Source: Bin87 sp965115825 (GTDB taxonomy: Bacteria > Chloroflexota > Dehalococcoidia > Lucifugimonadales > UBA3495). From it: DNA of 64,000 nucleotides. A program made the translations under genes and the position numbers. This document shows positions 16,898 to 25,624 of this stretch, piece after piece; within the stretch, counting starts at the first letter, position 1, and each line of letters opens with the position of its first letter. The notes under the pieces were generated by a model that was given only the letters and a program-made list of their open reading frames with translations, was not told the origin of the DNA and did no database searches. The stretch covers positions 2,666,001 through 2,730,000 of the forward strand of contig OZ220464.1 of the NCBI GenBank assembly GCA_965115825.1. The letters are read 5' to 3'.

Positions 16898-17854
16898 ATG
16901 CGACAGTACGCCATAAAACGTATCGCGCTGATTATCCCCACCGTGCTATTGGTGACCATCATCGTGTTCACGGTGATGCGGCTCCTCCCCGGCGACCCGG
17001 CCCTGGTGATTCTGAGCGAAGGCGACGCCTCTTACACCCAGGAAGAGCTGGAAGACCTGCGGCGGCAGTTGGGAACCGACCGTCCCATCGTCGTGCAGTA
17101 CGGGGATTGGATTTACGGGCTGATTCAGGGAGACCTGGGCACATCCATCTGGCGGTCGGGCCAGCCGGTTACGAAGCTGGTGGGAGACCGGGTTTTCCGC
17201 ACGCTGGAGCTGGCGGTGCTGGCAATCGTAATTGCCGTGGTTTTCGCTGTGCCATTGGGGATAATTTCCGCCATCAAGCCGGACAGTCCAATTGACTATT
17301 TCGCAAGAGTGGTCGCACTGGTGGGCATATCAATACCTACCTTTTTCGCGGGGCTGCTGGTGGTGCTGGTGTTATCCCGAGGTTTCGGCTGGCTGCCGCC
17401 GCTGGGCTACTCGGACTTGTGGGAAGATCCGTTGAAGAATCTACAGCAGATGTTCCTGCCGGCGTTGGCGTTGGGGTTTTACGATATGGCCTTTATCGCC
17501 CGCGTTACACGCTCGTCCATGATGGAGATAATCCGCGAGGATTATATGCGCACGGCGCGGGCCAAGGGGCTGGCGGAGCGCATCGTGTTGGTGCGCCACG
17601 GCCTGAAAAATGCGGTGCTGCCCATCCTGACCATTTCCGGCTGGCAGTTCGGGCGACTTTTCGGCGGTACGGTCATCATTGAGAGCATCTTCAAAGTGCC
17701 GGGCATTGGCACGCTGCTGATTGAGACGGTGTTCCAGCGGGACTTTCCTACAATCCAGGCCATCATTATCGTCATCGCGGTGTCCATCGTAATCATCAAC
17801 CTGCTGGTTGATCTTCTCTACGGCTTGCTGGACCCGCGCATCCGGTACGCCTAG
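16898..17854 (+). CDS. DppB/OppB-type ABC transporter permease, copy 2
   Basis: 318 aa. Highly similar to copy 1 (MRQYAIKRIALIIPTVLLVT; RLLPGDPALVIL; DYMRTARAKGLAERIVLVRHG; ending LLYGLLDPRIRYA). Six predicted helices. Short AGAGG site before ATG 16898. Partner of the DppC-type gene 56 nt downstream. Confidence 0.94.
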   Translation: MRQYAIKRIALIIPTVLLVTIIVFTVMRLLPGDPALVILSEGDASYTQEELEDLRRQLGTDRPIVVQYGDWIYGLIQGDLGTSIWRSGQPVTKLVGDRVFRTLELAVLAIVIAVVFAVPLGIISAIKPDSPIDYFARVVALVGISIPTFFAGLLVVLVLSRGFGWLPPLGYSDLWEDPLKNLQQMFLPALALGFYDMAFIARVTRSSMMEIIREDYMRTARAKGLAERIVLVRHGLKNAVLPILTISGWQFGRLFGGTVIIESIFKVPGIGTLLIETVFQRDFPTIQAIIIVIAVSIVIINLLVDLLYGLLDPRIRYA

Positions 17855-17910
17855 ACACGGCGCGATTTGCAGGAAGTGATTACGGACAATTACCGGGGAG
17901 AATTACCGGA

Positions 17911-18840
17911 ATGACTACTACCAACACCGGGCAGGGAATGGCAGTCGCCGACGCCGACGCGCAACTGCTGGATATGCGCCCCCGACAAACGTGGTTGCAA
18001 AAGCTGGCCGCCTTTTCCCGCTCCAAGCCGCTGGGCGCGATCAGCGGCGTCATCATCATATTGACGATACTGGCGGCGGCGGTTTCCTACGCCATTCCGG
18101 GGGTATTGCCCCATGACCCTCTGGACGTTCGCGCTCATGAGGAGAAGTATATGCCGCCACAGCCCGGAGCGTGGCTGGGCAGCGACCATCTGGGACGGGA
18201 TGAGCTTAGTCGCCTTATCGCCGGTTCTCAGATTTCCATTTACGTGGGTTTGCTCAGCGTGGGCATCGGCGTGACGCTGGGCGCCGTCATCGGCATTGTC
18301 AGCGCTTACGTGGGCGGAGTGGTTGACCTGGTCATTCAGCGGCTGGTGGACGCCATGATGGCCTTCCCGCCGATTATTCTGGCATTAGGGCTGGTGGCGG
18401 TTCTGGGCGGCTCCGCCAACAACGTCATCATCGCCTTGCTGGTCATCCTTCTGCCGGGCACCATCAGGGTGATTCGCTCTCAGGTATTGAGCATTAAAGA
18501 GCTGGACTACACCCTGGCGGCCACTGCCATCGGCGCCGGCTCCATCCGCATTATGCTGCGCCACATTCTGCCCAACGTCATCGCCAGCTACATCGTGCTG
18601 GGCACGATTACGCTGGGATTCGCCATCATCATCGAGGCGTCGTTATCCTTCCTGGGCGTGGGCGTACCGCCGGACATTCCCACCTGGGGCGGTATGCTGA
18701 CCAGGGGCACGGAGGAGATCCGCATTGCCTGGTGGCTGGCCGTATTCCCCGGCATTGCCATTTCAGTGGTGGTGTTTGCCATCAACTTCCTGGGCGACGC
18801 CCTGCGCGACACGCTGGATCCGAGGCTGCGCGGGCGGTAG
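17911..18840 (+). CDS. DppC/OppC-type ABC transporter permease, copy 2
   Basis: 309 aa. SKPLGAISGVIIILTILAAA helix, WLGSDHLGRDELSRLIAGSQ, EAA-type loop LDYTLAATAIGAGSIRIMLRHILPNV, and end LRDTLDPRLRGR. Relative to copy 1 the periplasmic segment HDPLDVRAHEEKYMPPQPG is longer. The operon ends here in a long stem-loop; no ATPase gene follows. Confidence 0.94.
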   Translation: MTTTNTGQGMAVADADAQLLDMRPRQTWLQKLAAFSRSKPLGAISGVIIILTILAAAVSYAIPGVLPHDPLDVRAHEEKYMPPQPGAWLGSDHLGRDELSRLIAGSQISIYVGLLSVGIGVTLGAVIGIVSAYVGGVVDLVIQRLVDAMMAFPPIILALGLVAVLGGSANNVIIALLVILLPGTIRVIRSQVLSIKELDYTLAATAIGAGSIRIMLRHILPNVIASYIVLGTITLGFAIIIEASLSFLGVGVPPDIPTWGGMLTRGTEEIRIAWWLAVFPGIAISVVVFAINFLGDALRDTLDPRLRGR

Positions 18841-18857
18841 CCGGCCGGGGCTATGCG

Positions 18858-18899
18858 CGAACGAAGAGGGGCGAATGACCATTCGCCCCTCTTCGTTCG
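18858..18899 (+). terminator. 20-bp perfect stem-loop ending operon 2
   Basis: Arms 18858-18877 and 18880-18899 are exact complements (core GAAGAGGGGCGAATG). No U-tract follows, so it may act as a 3'-end stabiliser or bidirectional hairpin rather than a textbook terminator. Confidence 0.6.
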
Positions 18900-19006
18900 T
18901 TACTGCGTCATCCATTTGCCCCGGCCGGCCATTTATCCATTCCGTCTTTTTCATAGCGAACCGTGCTACACTGCGCCCATTCGCTCGCTATGGAGGAGCA
19001 ACCGAT

Positions 19007-19939
19007 ATGTCCTGGAACTTTGAACTGGTGGCCGGCCCTTATGGGGGCACTACCGAGGGGCCGGTATGGGATGGCCAAGCCCTGCTTTTTACCCACATTC
19101 CGGCCTCCAAGATCCTGCGCTACGACCCTCAAACCGGCGCGGTTTCCGAGTACTTTAACGAGACCTTCAATACCAACGGCCTCTGCTTTGACGCTGGCGG
19201 CAACCTGTACGGGTGCCAGCAGGGGCGCCGCCGCATTGTCCGCTTTGACGCCGCCAACAACACCATCGTCTCGCTGCCGCATTTGCTGGATGGGAAACGC
19301 CACAACAACCCCAACGACCTGGTGGTGGACAAGTCGGGGCGCATCTGGTTCACCGATCCTTATTCCGGCATTGGGGACAGCGGCCCGCAGGAGCTTGACC
19401 ATATGTCGGCGCTGCGCCTTGACCCCAAAAGCGGCGGTCAGTGGGAATTGAGCCGCGTCACCAGCGACATATCCCGTCCCAACGGCATTCTCATCAGCCG
19501 CGACCAGAAGACACTGTACGTTGCGCAGAGCGATTACGGCGCCGACCGCCGTCGGGAGCTGCGGGCGTATCCCATCAACGACGACGGTTCGTTAGGCCAG
19601 TACACCACTCTGCACACTTTCGGACGCGACGGCGGCGCATCCGCCGGAGACGCGCGCGGCCTGGGCAGCCGGGGAGTGCAGCGCGGCGTGGACGGTATGA
19701 CTCTGGATGCCGAGGGCAACATCATTGTTTGCGCCGGCTGGGAAACGGCCGGCCCCGGCCCAATGATATACGTCTTTTCGCCGGAAGGCCGGGCGCTGGA
19801 AACGCATCCGCTGCGGGTTGACCGTCCTACCAACTGCTGCTTCGGCGACGCCGATATGCGGACGCTGTACGTCACCACCGGCGGCGGCCACCTGTTCCGC
19901 GCCCGCACCGACCGGACCGGCTGGATTATGTGGCCGTGA
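19007..19939 (+). CDS. SMP-30/gluconolactonase/LRE-like protein
   Basis: 310 aa from ATG 19007, with GGAGGAG 9 nt upstream; the long upstream frame overlaps the previous operon and is not used. Six-bladed propeller lactonase family: FELVAGPYGGTTEGPVWDG supplies the first metal-ligand Glu; TNGLCFDAGGNLYGCQQGRRR, HNNPNDLVVDKSGRIWFTDP (Asn and Asp ligands) and RPNGILISRDQKTLYVAQS follow, with the last catalytic-type Asp in DGMTLDAEGNI. It probably hydrolyses sugar or other lactones. Cytoplasmic, no signal peptide. Followed by a BNR-repeat protein. Confidence 0.9.
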   Translation: MSWNFELVAGPYGGTTEGPVWDGQALLFTHIPASKILRYDPQTGAVSEYFNETFNTNGLCFDAGGNLYGCQQGRRRIVRFDAANNTIVSLPHLLDGKRHNNPNDLVVDKSGRIWFTDPYSGIGDSGPQELDHMSALRLDPKSGGQWELSRVTSDISRPNGILISRDQKTLYVAQSDYGADRRRELRAYPINDDGSLGQYTTLHTFGRDGGASAGDARGLGSRGVQRGVDGMTLDAEGNIIVCAGWETAGPGPMIYVFSPEGRALETHPLRVDRPTNCCFGDADMRTLYVTTGGGHLFRARTDRTGWIMWP

Positions 19940-20038
19940 TTGAGCCGCCGGCGTCCGGCCCTTGACAACCGGCCCCATTCCGCCAACAATCTGCGAAACG
20001 CTGACTCCGGCGCGCGCCGAACTTGAGGAGAATTGATC

Positions 20039-21118
20039 ATGACCACCGCAACCGCGCACAACACCAATATCTACGTCGGCCTGGCCGGGGAGAGCGCCCT
20101 CATCGTGGGGGCGGAAGGCACGCCGCTGGGCGAGGGCGGTATGTATCGCCTGACTGAAGGGGGATCGGAGTGGGTCTCCGTGGAGAAGGGCCTGCCGGCG
20201 AATCCGCAGGTTCGCGCTCTGCTGGCGCACCCGGAAAAGCCGGCGACGATTTTCGCCGGTACGCAGGACGGCGTTTACCGCAGCGACGACCGGGGTGAAA
20301 GCTGGCATCGCACGGAGACCCTCAGCGGGGAAGTCTGGTCGCTGGCGGCGCACCCCAACGATGCGTCGATTATGTTCGCCGGCTACGACCGGGGCCGCGT
20401 CTGCCGCTCCGACGACGGGGGAAACACGTGGCGTCAGCTCAACACGCAAGGCCTGGTACATCCCCACATCACCATGAACCCCTATGAAATTGTCAAGCGG
20501 GTTATCGGCATCAGCATTGACCCGGCGTATCCTGACGATGTGTACGGCGCGATTGAAGTGGGCGGGCTAATCAAGTCCACCGACGGCGGGGAGAGCTGGG
20601 CCTGCATCACCGACGGGCACTATACGCGGATGGGGCCGGTTGACCTTCACGGCGTCCAGGTGAATCCGACCGCTCCCGGGCTGGTGTACATCATCACCCA
20701 GCTGGCGATGTTCCGCAGCCGGGAGCGCGGCAAGGGGTGGGAGTTTGTGCCGATTGAGGAAATGTTCGAGGGGGGCAGCTACTGCCGGGATCTGGTGGTT
20801 GACCCGACTAATCCCAGCAAGATGTACCTGGCGGCCGGGGCCGGCGGCGGCAGCGCGCCGGCGGGGACAATTGACGCCGGGGCGCTGGTGCGCTCTACCG
20901 ACGCCGGCGAAACCTGGGAGCGGGTTGATCTGGGCGAGATTGCCCCGGCCCGTATGTTCCAGGTTGCCATTGACCGGAACGCGCCGCAGAACGTCTATTG
21001 CTGCGACCGGGACGGCCACGTTTATTGCAGCAACGACGGCGGCAAGGAATGGACGCGCAGCGACGTTCCGGTGGAAATGTCCCGGGGCCGGCACGTTTAT
21101 CCCATGGTCGCCGCATAG
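20039..21118 (+). CDS. BNR/Asp-box beta-propeller (sialidase-like fold) protein
   Basis: 359 aa, ATG 20039 with GAGGAG 8 nt upstream. It has at least five Asp-box motifs (SxDxGxxW): RSDDRGESWH, RSDDGGNTWR, KSTDGGESWA, RSTDAGETWE and CSNDGGKEWT. This gives a photosystem-stability-factor/sialidase-like propeller. No signal peptide and no recognisable sialidase Arg triad, so glycosidase activity should not be assumed. It lies between the SMP-30-like gene and a small hypothetical and may be co-transcribed with both. Confidence 0.85.
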   Translation: MTTATAHNTNIYVGLAGESALIVGAEGTPLGEGGMYRLTEGGSEWVSVEKGLPANPQVRALLAHPEKPATIFAGTQDGVYRSDDRGESWHRTETLSGEVWSLAAHPNDASIMFAGYDRGRVCRSDDGGNTWRQLNTQGLVHPHITMNPYEIVKRVIGISIDPAYPDDVYGAIEVGGLIKSTDGGESWACITDGHYTRMGPVDLHGVQVNPTAPGLVYIITQLAMFRSRERGKGWEFVPIEEMFEGGSYCRDLVVDPTNPSKMYLAAGAGGGSAPAGTIDAGALVRSTDAGETWERVDLGEIAPARMFQVAIDRNAPQNVYCCDRDGHVYCSNDGGKEWTRSDVPVEMSRGRHVYPMVAA

Positions 21119-21206
21119 TAGCAAGCTACGGGGCGGGGGACGGGCGCGCCCGGCTCCGGTTCCCGTACCGCCGCTGCCGATACCAGCGCCTGGAGGAGAT
21201 CCCGCC

Positions 21207-21827
21207 GTGTCAGCGAACCCGCTATGGACTGCCACCTATCGGGTCGGCGAACCCGACCTGGAAGATATGACTTTGGAAGCGGCCGAGCTTCCTGATGAGC
21301 TGCGCGGCTACCAACTGGCGCGCTCCGGGCATCTGGATAACGAGGAGATGGCGGAGAACGGGTTTAAGGGCAGCACGGCGGAGCGGTTCCGCAACGCCGG
21401 TCGGATTGGCGGCTTTATGCGGGAGTTTGTGCCGACGTCGGATATGGCGCCGGCCGGCGGCGTTAACTTTGTCGGCGCAACAGTGGTGCATCTCTTTGAA
21501 AACCCGGAGCAGGTATCCGGCTGGATGTCGGACATTTTCGTCAGGGATTTTGAGGATAACGTGGGGGAAAGCGTCGGCTCCGGGCAGCAGATAATATCGG
21601 TCAGCCGGCTGGCGCCCGGCGGGTTTTACGATGAGGCGGTGGGACTGCACGTTTTGCAGGGCGGCCCGGCCGGGCTGCTGTCGTCCACGGTTATAGACTT
21701 CCGGGTGGGCCGGCTGCTGGGGGTAGCTTTCGTGGGCGCTATTGGCGAACACCGACGGGAGGAGCTGGCCTCGGAGTTGGCTCTGGCGCTGGAGAAGCGA
21801 ATAGTGCGGGTGGCACTGGGCGTTTAG
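21207..21827 (+). CDS. conserved-looking hypothetical protein, 206 aa
   Basis: Not recognised. The start is GTG 21207, chosen for GGAGGAG 8 nt upstream; the open frame extends further 5' but only as a shadow of the BNR gene. It is a soluble alpha/beta-looking protein: ELPDELRGYQLARSGHLDNE, FREFVPTSD-type segment, VGATVVHLFENPEQVSGWMS, then DEAVGLHVLQ and VDFRVGRLLGVAFVGAIGEH. The pattern of a hydrophobic 'VVHLFE...v..vm.di' block and a closing 'g.llg.v.vg' strand recalls lipoprotein-like or DUF families, but I cannot name one. Confidence 0.7.
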   Translation: MSANPLWTATYRVGEPDLEDMTLEAAELPDELRGYQLARSGHLDNEEMAENGFKGSTAERFRNAGRIGGFMREFVPTSDMAPAGGVNFVGATVVHLFENPEQVSGWMSDIFVRDFEDNVGESVGSGQQIISVSRLAPGGFYDEAVGLHVLQGGPAGLLSSTVIDFRVGRLLGVAFVGAIGEHRREELASELALALEKRIVRVALGV

Positions 21828-21853
21828 GATGCCGGCCGGGCTGAGCCGGCGGC

Positions 21854-22696
21854 TCAAGGGGATGGCGTAGATGTTGGGGAGGCCAGGGCTTCCACCTGGA
21901 GGAACGTCGGGTCAATCATGATGACCAAGGCCAGGGCCAGCATTCCCCATCCCACGATAAAGCCGAGGGCGACTATGAGCAGCTCGCCCAGGCTGGGAGT
22001 TTTCCAGACGAGCCGGGTCCCCAGGCGATGCTGCCAGAAGCGGTTGATGTTTCCCTGGGCCTGCCAGAGCATCCACGCGAGGAGGGCAACCTGTAGGATA
22101 TTGAGCGTAACGTAGGCGGCCTGCCGAGTTGGGGTTATGGGGGCTTCGACCGGAAGAAACAGCGGAACCAACGCCAGCAGGAAAACGCCGAGGTAAATCA
22201 ACGCGGCCCGCAGGGGGTTTAACGTGGTCGGCACGCCGCGGGCGTCCATCATTTCCTGGTACACCCGCATATGCGCGTGGATGCGGAAAAGGTTGTACAC
22301 CGGCACCAGCAGCGTCAGCGCATGCCAAACCGGGTAGGCGAGTTCGCCGGTGTGGTCTTGGTAGTGCCGCCAGGTGACGTACATCCAATAGTAGAGGTAC
22401 AGGCCCGCGCTCAACACCGTAAGCAGGACGATGCGGTTGGGCGGGATGTAGTAAGGCAGAGCGTCATCCCGGGCGCCGGCTGCGGGCCGGGCTGCGCCGG
22501 CGTTAACATCGTAGGGGATGCCGGCGAGGCGGTTCAGCTCGTCGGATGCGTTGGCGGGCGATTGGCGGCTCGCCGGGGGCTCCTGCGCCGGGGTAGTTGA
22601 CGGCAGGGAGCGAAGCTCGGCGCCGCACGCGCCGCAGAAGCGATGTTCCGGGGCATAGGCTACGCCGCAGCGCGGGCAGGTCAGGGAGTCAGTCAT
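21854..22696 (-). CDS. zinc-ribbon DUF4234-like membrane protein
   Basis: 280 aa. N-terminal zinc ribbon CPRCGVAYAPEHRFCGACG (two CxxC pairs), then a ~60-residue Pro/Ala-rich linker, then a membrane domain with about four helices. YYWMYVTWRHYQDHTG after the first helix is the DUF4234 signature (YxxxW...w). Function unknown; architectures with zinc-ribbon plus DUF4234 are common in Gram-positive and Chloroflexota genomes. Convergent with the hypothetical at 21207-21827 with a 26-nt gap. Confidence 0.8.
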   Translation of the reverse strand: MTDSLTCPRCGVAYAPEHRFCGACGAELRSLPSTTPAQEPPASRQSPANASDELNRLAGIPYDVNAGAARPAAGARDDALPYYIPPNRIVLLTVLSAGLYLYYWMYVTWRHYQDHTGELAYPVWHALTLLVPVYNLFRIHAHMRVYQEMMDARGVPTTLNPLRAALIYLGVFLLALVPLFLPVEAPITPTRQAAYVTLNILQVALLAWMLWQAQGNINRFWQHRLGTRLVWKTPSLGELLIVALGFIVGWGMLALALVIMIDPTFLQVEALASPTSTPSP

Positions 22697-22824
22697 AGCG
22701 CGGCGGATAAGGAGGGCGTGTCGGCGGCCGCCGCTATCGGCAGGGTCAGCATAGCGCAGCGCAAGAGACCAGGGTGCGAATGGTTATTCGCTCCTATCCG
22801 GCGGCATAGAATCGTCATGGAGGG

Positions 22825-23607
22825 CTACTTGCCCCAGACGACCGGGTTGCTGAGGGCGCCGATGTCGGTGACGGTGATGTCGCAGACGTCGCCATCCTTC
22901 AGGTTCTCGGTGGCGCCGTCGGTGCCCATCCACAGAATGTCGCCGGGCACGAGGGTGAGGTACTTGCTCATTTCGCTGATGTACTCGCGTACGCCGAAAA
23001 TGGCGGTGTTCAGGTCGTATTCGCCCACCGTGCGCCGGTTGACCTGGATGGTTACGCGCAGGGCGTCCGGGTCGACGTCGGTGGCAATCCAGGGGCCCAT
23101 GGGCTTGAAGGTGTCGGTGTTTTTGGCGCGCCACATGGTGCGGTCGTTGCGCTGCCAGTAGCGTTCGCTGACATCGTTGCCGATGGTGTAGCCGAGGACG
23201 TAGTCCAGGGCTTCGTCCTGACTGACGTTGCGACACTGCCGGCCGATGACGACGACGACCTCGCCCTCGTACTGGAGTTCCGGGGTGGCGTCGGCGGGCA
23301 CGATGATGGGGTCTCCGTGTCCGGTAAGGGCATTGACGGCGCGATAGCCTACGTCGGCCTTTTGGGGCAGATTGGGTTCTTCGCCGCGCATACGGGCCGC
23401 CCAGGTTACGTGCTCCGGGAAGTTGATGCCGGCGGCGTAGAAGGTGGGCGGAATTACGGGCGGCAGGAGTTTGACCGAGCTCAGGGCGTATCGGGCGCTC
23501 GATTCTTTGAGTCCGTCGAAGAGTCCGCCCTGCACTTCCAGCACCGTGTCGCCGTCAACGATGCCGTGGGCAATTCGGTCTCCCGTGCGAAACCGGCAAA
23601 TCAGCAT
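22825..23607 (-). CDS. fumarylacetoacetate hydrolase family protein
   Basis: 260 aa from ATG 23607, with GGAGG 8 nt upstream. FAH-fold hydrolase/decarboxylase acting on beta-diketo or oxo-acids from aromatic catabolism. Visible: FYAAGINFPEH, DPIIVPADATPELQYEGEVVVVIG (metal-binding Glu pair), DYVLGYTIGNDVSERYWQ (Asp ligand), KPMGPWIATDVDP, and the end LVPGDILWMGTDGATENLKDGD. These place it with 2-hydroxyhepta-2,4-diene-1,7-dioate isomerase-like members. Specific substrate unknown. Confidence 0.92.
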   Translation of the reverse strand: MLICRFRTGDRIAHGIVDGDTVLEVQGGLFDGLKESSARYALSSVKLLPPVIPPTFYAAGINFPEHVTWAARMRGEEPNLPQKADVGYRAVNALTGHGDPIIVPADATPELQYEGEVVVVIGRQCRNVSQDEALDYVLGYTIGNDVSERYWQRNDRTMWRAKNTDTFKPMGPWIATDVDPDALRVTIQVNRRTVGEYDLNTAIFGVREYISEMSKYLTLVPGDILWMGTDGATENLKDGDVCDITVTDIGALSNPVVWGK

Positions 23608-23712
23608 GGTCGTGGCCTCCTGTATGGATAGAGATGTTGGTGTCCTGCGCTCAATTCTGGCATCAATGGGGCATAGGGTCAAGCGTGGTTGGGGTTGGGG
23701 TGGGTGGTGGGT

Positions 23713-24013
23713 GTCAGAATCAGGATTTACCGGATTTTGGGATTTTCGGGATTGGGGTTGCTCCGGGGGTGGTTGTCAGAATCAGGATTTACCGGATTTT
23801 GGGATTTTCAGGATGGGGGTTGGTTTGGGGTGTGGTGGTTGTCAGAATCAAGATTTACTGGATTTTGGGGATTTTCAGGATGGGGGTTGGTTTGGGGTGT
23901 GGTGGTTGTCAGAATCAGGATTTACCGGATTTTGGGATTTTCAGGATGGGGGGTTGCTCCGGGGTGGTTGGTTGTCAGAATCAGGATTTACGGGATTAGG
24001 GGATTTTCAGGAT
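23713..24013 (+). repeat. array of five 40-bp dispersed repeats
   Basis: Copies at 23713-23752, 23775-23814, 23841-23881, 23908-23947 and 23974-24013, spaced 62-67 bp, with G/T-rich spacers such as GGGGGTTGGTTTGGGGTGTG. It occupies most of the ~500-bp gap between the FAA hydrolase and the next gene; no gene is seen here, although G/T richness leaves several frames open. Confidence 0.9.
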
Positions 24014-24110
24014 GGGGGTTGCTCCGGGGGTGATTGGTTGTGGGCCCGGAGCTTGGGGGTGGGGTGGTGCGTTGGTGAGTTGCGGTGGTTTGGGTGGTGG
24101 GTGGTTTGGG

Positions 24111-25136
24111 TTAGATGCGGAGGGGTAGGGGGGTGGGTAGTTTGATGTGGAAGGTCTTTTCCAGGGCCCGGCGCCAGAGGGGGGATAGGGTGATGAAGGC
24201 TGAGTTGGTGGTTATTTTGCGTGGTTTGGGGTGGCAGTAGCAGGGTACGGGTTCCTGGCGTAAGAACTCGTAGTGGCCGTGAGGGTCGGTTTTGGCGGCT
24301 AGTTCGTTGGGGAGGCGGAAGTGGCTGCGGATTTTGAGGAAGTTGGGTAGGCTGGTGATGTCGCGGACGGAGTAGAATGTGGGAGGGGTGATTTCGTGGG
24401 GTTTGCGGAGGTAGCGTTGGGTGGGACGGACGGGTAGGGGTTGTCCGGCGATGATGGCGTTGGCGGCTTTGAGGAAGGCGGCGGCGCGACGGCGGAGGCG
24501 GGTCAGGGAAGTGAAGGTGTTGCGTTGGTGGTGGGTGTTGGCTTGGGTGTCGTTGATGTGGGTGACGTTTTGGCGGCGGTTGGTGTTGGCGTGGCTGGTG
24601 GGTTGGGTGGCGTCGATATGGGTAGTGTTTTGGCGGCGGCGGGTTTTCCCGTCGTTGTTGGCGTGGGTAGCGTCGATATGGGTGGCGTCTTGGTGGCGGT
24701 TGGTGTTGGCGTGGGTGTTGGCTTGGGTAGCGTCGTTGTGGGTGGCGTTCTGGCGGCGGTTGGTTTTCCCGTGGGTGGCGGCGTCGCTGTTTTGGAGGCG
24801 GTTGGTGTTGGCGTGGGTGGTGTGGTGTTTGGATTTGGGTAGGTGTGGGGAGTTGTAGATTTCGCGGAAGGTTTTGACGTGGGAGCGGCTGAAGTCTCCG
24901 TCTCTGACGTACCATCTGAGGACGTTTTCCATTTGGCGGGGGGAGCGGTGCCAGAGGGGGCGGTTTTCGGCCAGGGCCGTGGCGGAGTGGGATAGGCAGC
25001 GGGCGATGGCCTGGATGGCGCGCTCGATGTTGCCTTCGGCGATGTTGGTTTGGGCGTGTTTGAGGAACCGGTCGGCGCAGCTTTGGTGGCGCGCGATGGT
25101 TTCCGGGTCGATGGTATCCCGGTAGATGGTTTCCAT
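24111..25136 (-). CDS. unknown protein with 20-residue Thr/His/Asn repeats, 341 aa
   Basis: Not recognised as a family. The N-terminal ~100 residues are helical and HEPN/PaREP1-like in pattern: RFLKHAQTNIAEGNIERAIQ, then SHSATALAENRPLW, and FREIYNSPHLP. Residues ~105-210 are about four 20-residue units of the type THANTNRRQNATHIDATQAN, encoded by 60-bp DNA repeats. The C-terminal ~130 residues (FTSLTRLRRRAAAFLKAANA; TFYSVRDITSLPNFLKIRSH; CYCHP; FITLSPLWRRALEK) look globular and basic. Codon and residue use is skewed to A/C on the coding strand, like its surroundings. The start is ATG 25136, preceded by a GGAGGCAACC-type site. Unusual composition suggests rapid evolution, but conserved ends argue for a real gene. 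The HEPN link is speculative. Confidence 0.7.
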   Translation of the reverse strand: METIYRDTIDPETIARHQSCADRFLKHAQTNIAEGNIERAIQAIARCLSHSATALAENRPLWHRSPRQMENVLRWYVRDGDFSRSHVKTFREIYNSPHLPKSKHHTTHANTNRLQNSDAATHGKTNRRQNATHNDATQANTHANTNRHQDATHIDATHANNDGKTRRRQNTTHIDATQPTSHANTNRRQNVTHINDTQANTHHQRNTFTSLTRLRRRAAAFLKAANAIIAGQPLPVRPTQRYLRKPHEITPPTFYSVRDITSLPNFLKIRSHFRLPNELAAKTDPHGHYEFLRQEPVPCYCHPKPRKITTNSAFITLSPLWRRALEKTFHIKLPTPLPLRI

Positions 25137-25585
25137 TGGCTGGGTTGCCTCCTGGTTGGTTTGGTTGGTGGCTGGTGTTGTTGGGTTGGTTGGTGTTGTT
25201 GTTGGTTGGTTGGGGTTCGTGGGGGTTCAGGATGTCGGCGCTACGGTCTGAGAGCGTGGCTTGCTATTTACGTCCTAGTCTTGCGCGTGCTGACGGCTGC
25301 TTGGGCAGTGGTCGTCCTCGCGCAGCGGTGGTGACGCCCGCCGTGCTGGGTGCGCCAGCCGGGTAATGTGACCGACCTCCGGCGCACCTACAGTGGTGCA
25401 ATGGATCCGACGTGCCGCAAAGTACTGGTTGCGGCGGATTAGACCGTGTTATCCTGAACCCCGTTGAACTCTTGTTTTAGCCTCCTGGCTGGATTTTGGC
25501 GTCGGGCGGTGTCCTGGCCTGTGCACTGGGCTGGGACGGGTATCCGACGGTTCTCGAGGGGCCGTTGGATTAGCCTGACGGGGGT
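25137..25585 (-). other. long leader of the 24111-25136 gene
   Basis: If the promoter at 25586-25614 is used, the transcript has a ~440-nt untranslated leader. It is of normal base composition (unlike its flanks), carries no credible ORF on the minus strand and many short complementary stretches. I compared it by eye with RNase P, tmRNA, SRP and 6S RNA signatures and recognised none. It may hold a structured RNA or a small RNA gene. Confidence 0.35.
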
Positions 25586-25614
25586 ATTATAGCGCACTGG
25601 CGTGCGTGGTGCAA
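25586..25614 (-). promoter_or_regulatory. candidate sigma-70 promoter
   Basis: Minus strand: TTGCAC (25614-25609), 17-nt spacer, TATAAT (25591-25586). The -10 is perfect. It points toward the 24111-25136 gene. Confidence 0.55.
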
Positions 25615-25624
25615 TAGGGGGGTT

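Noticed and set aside
20039..21118. True sialidase
   Set aside because: Asp-boxes are present but the Arg triad and nucleophile Tyr of sialidases are not recognisable and there is no signal peptide; Asp-boxes alone mark only the propeller fold.
23634..24145. Open frames in three registers across the five 40-bp repeats
   Set aside because: Same reason: translated repeat DNA (SESGFTGFWDFQD-type) without start signals.
25229..25590. RNase P RNA, tmRNA, SRP RNA or 6S RNA
   Set aside because: None of the conserved cores of these RNAs could be found on either strand by eye.
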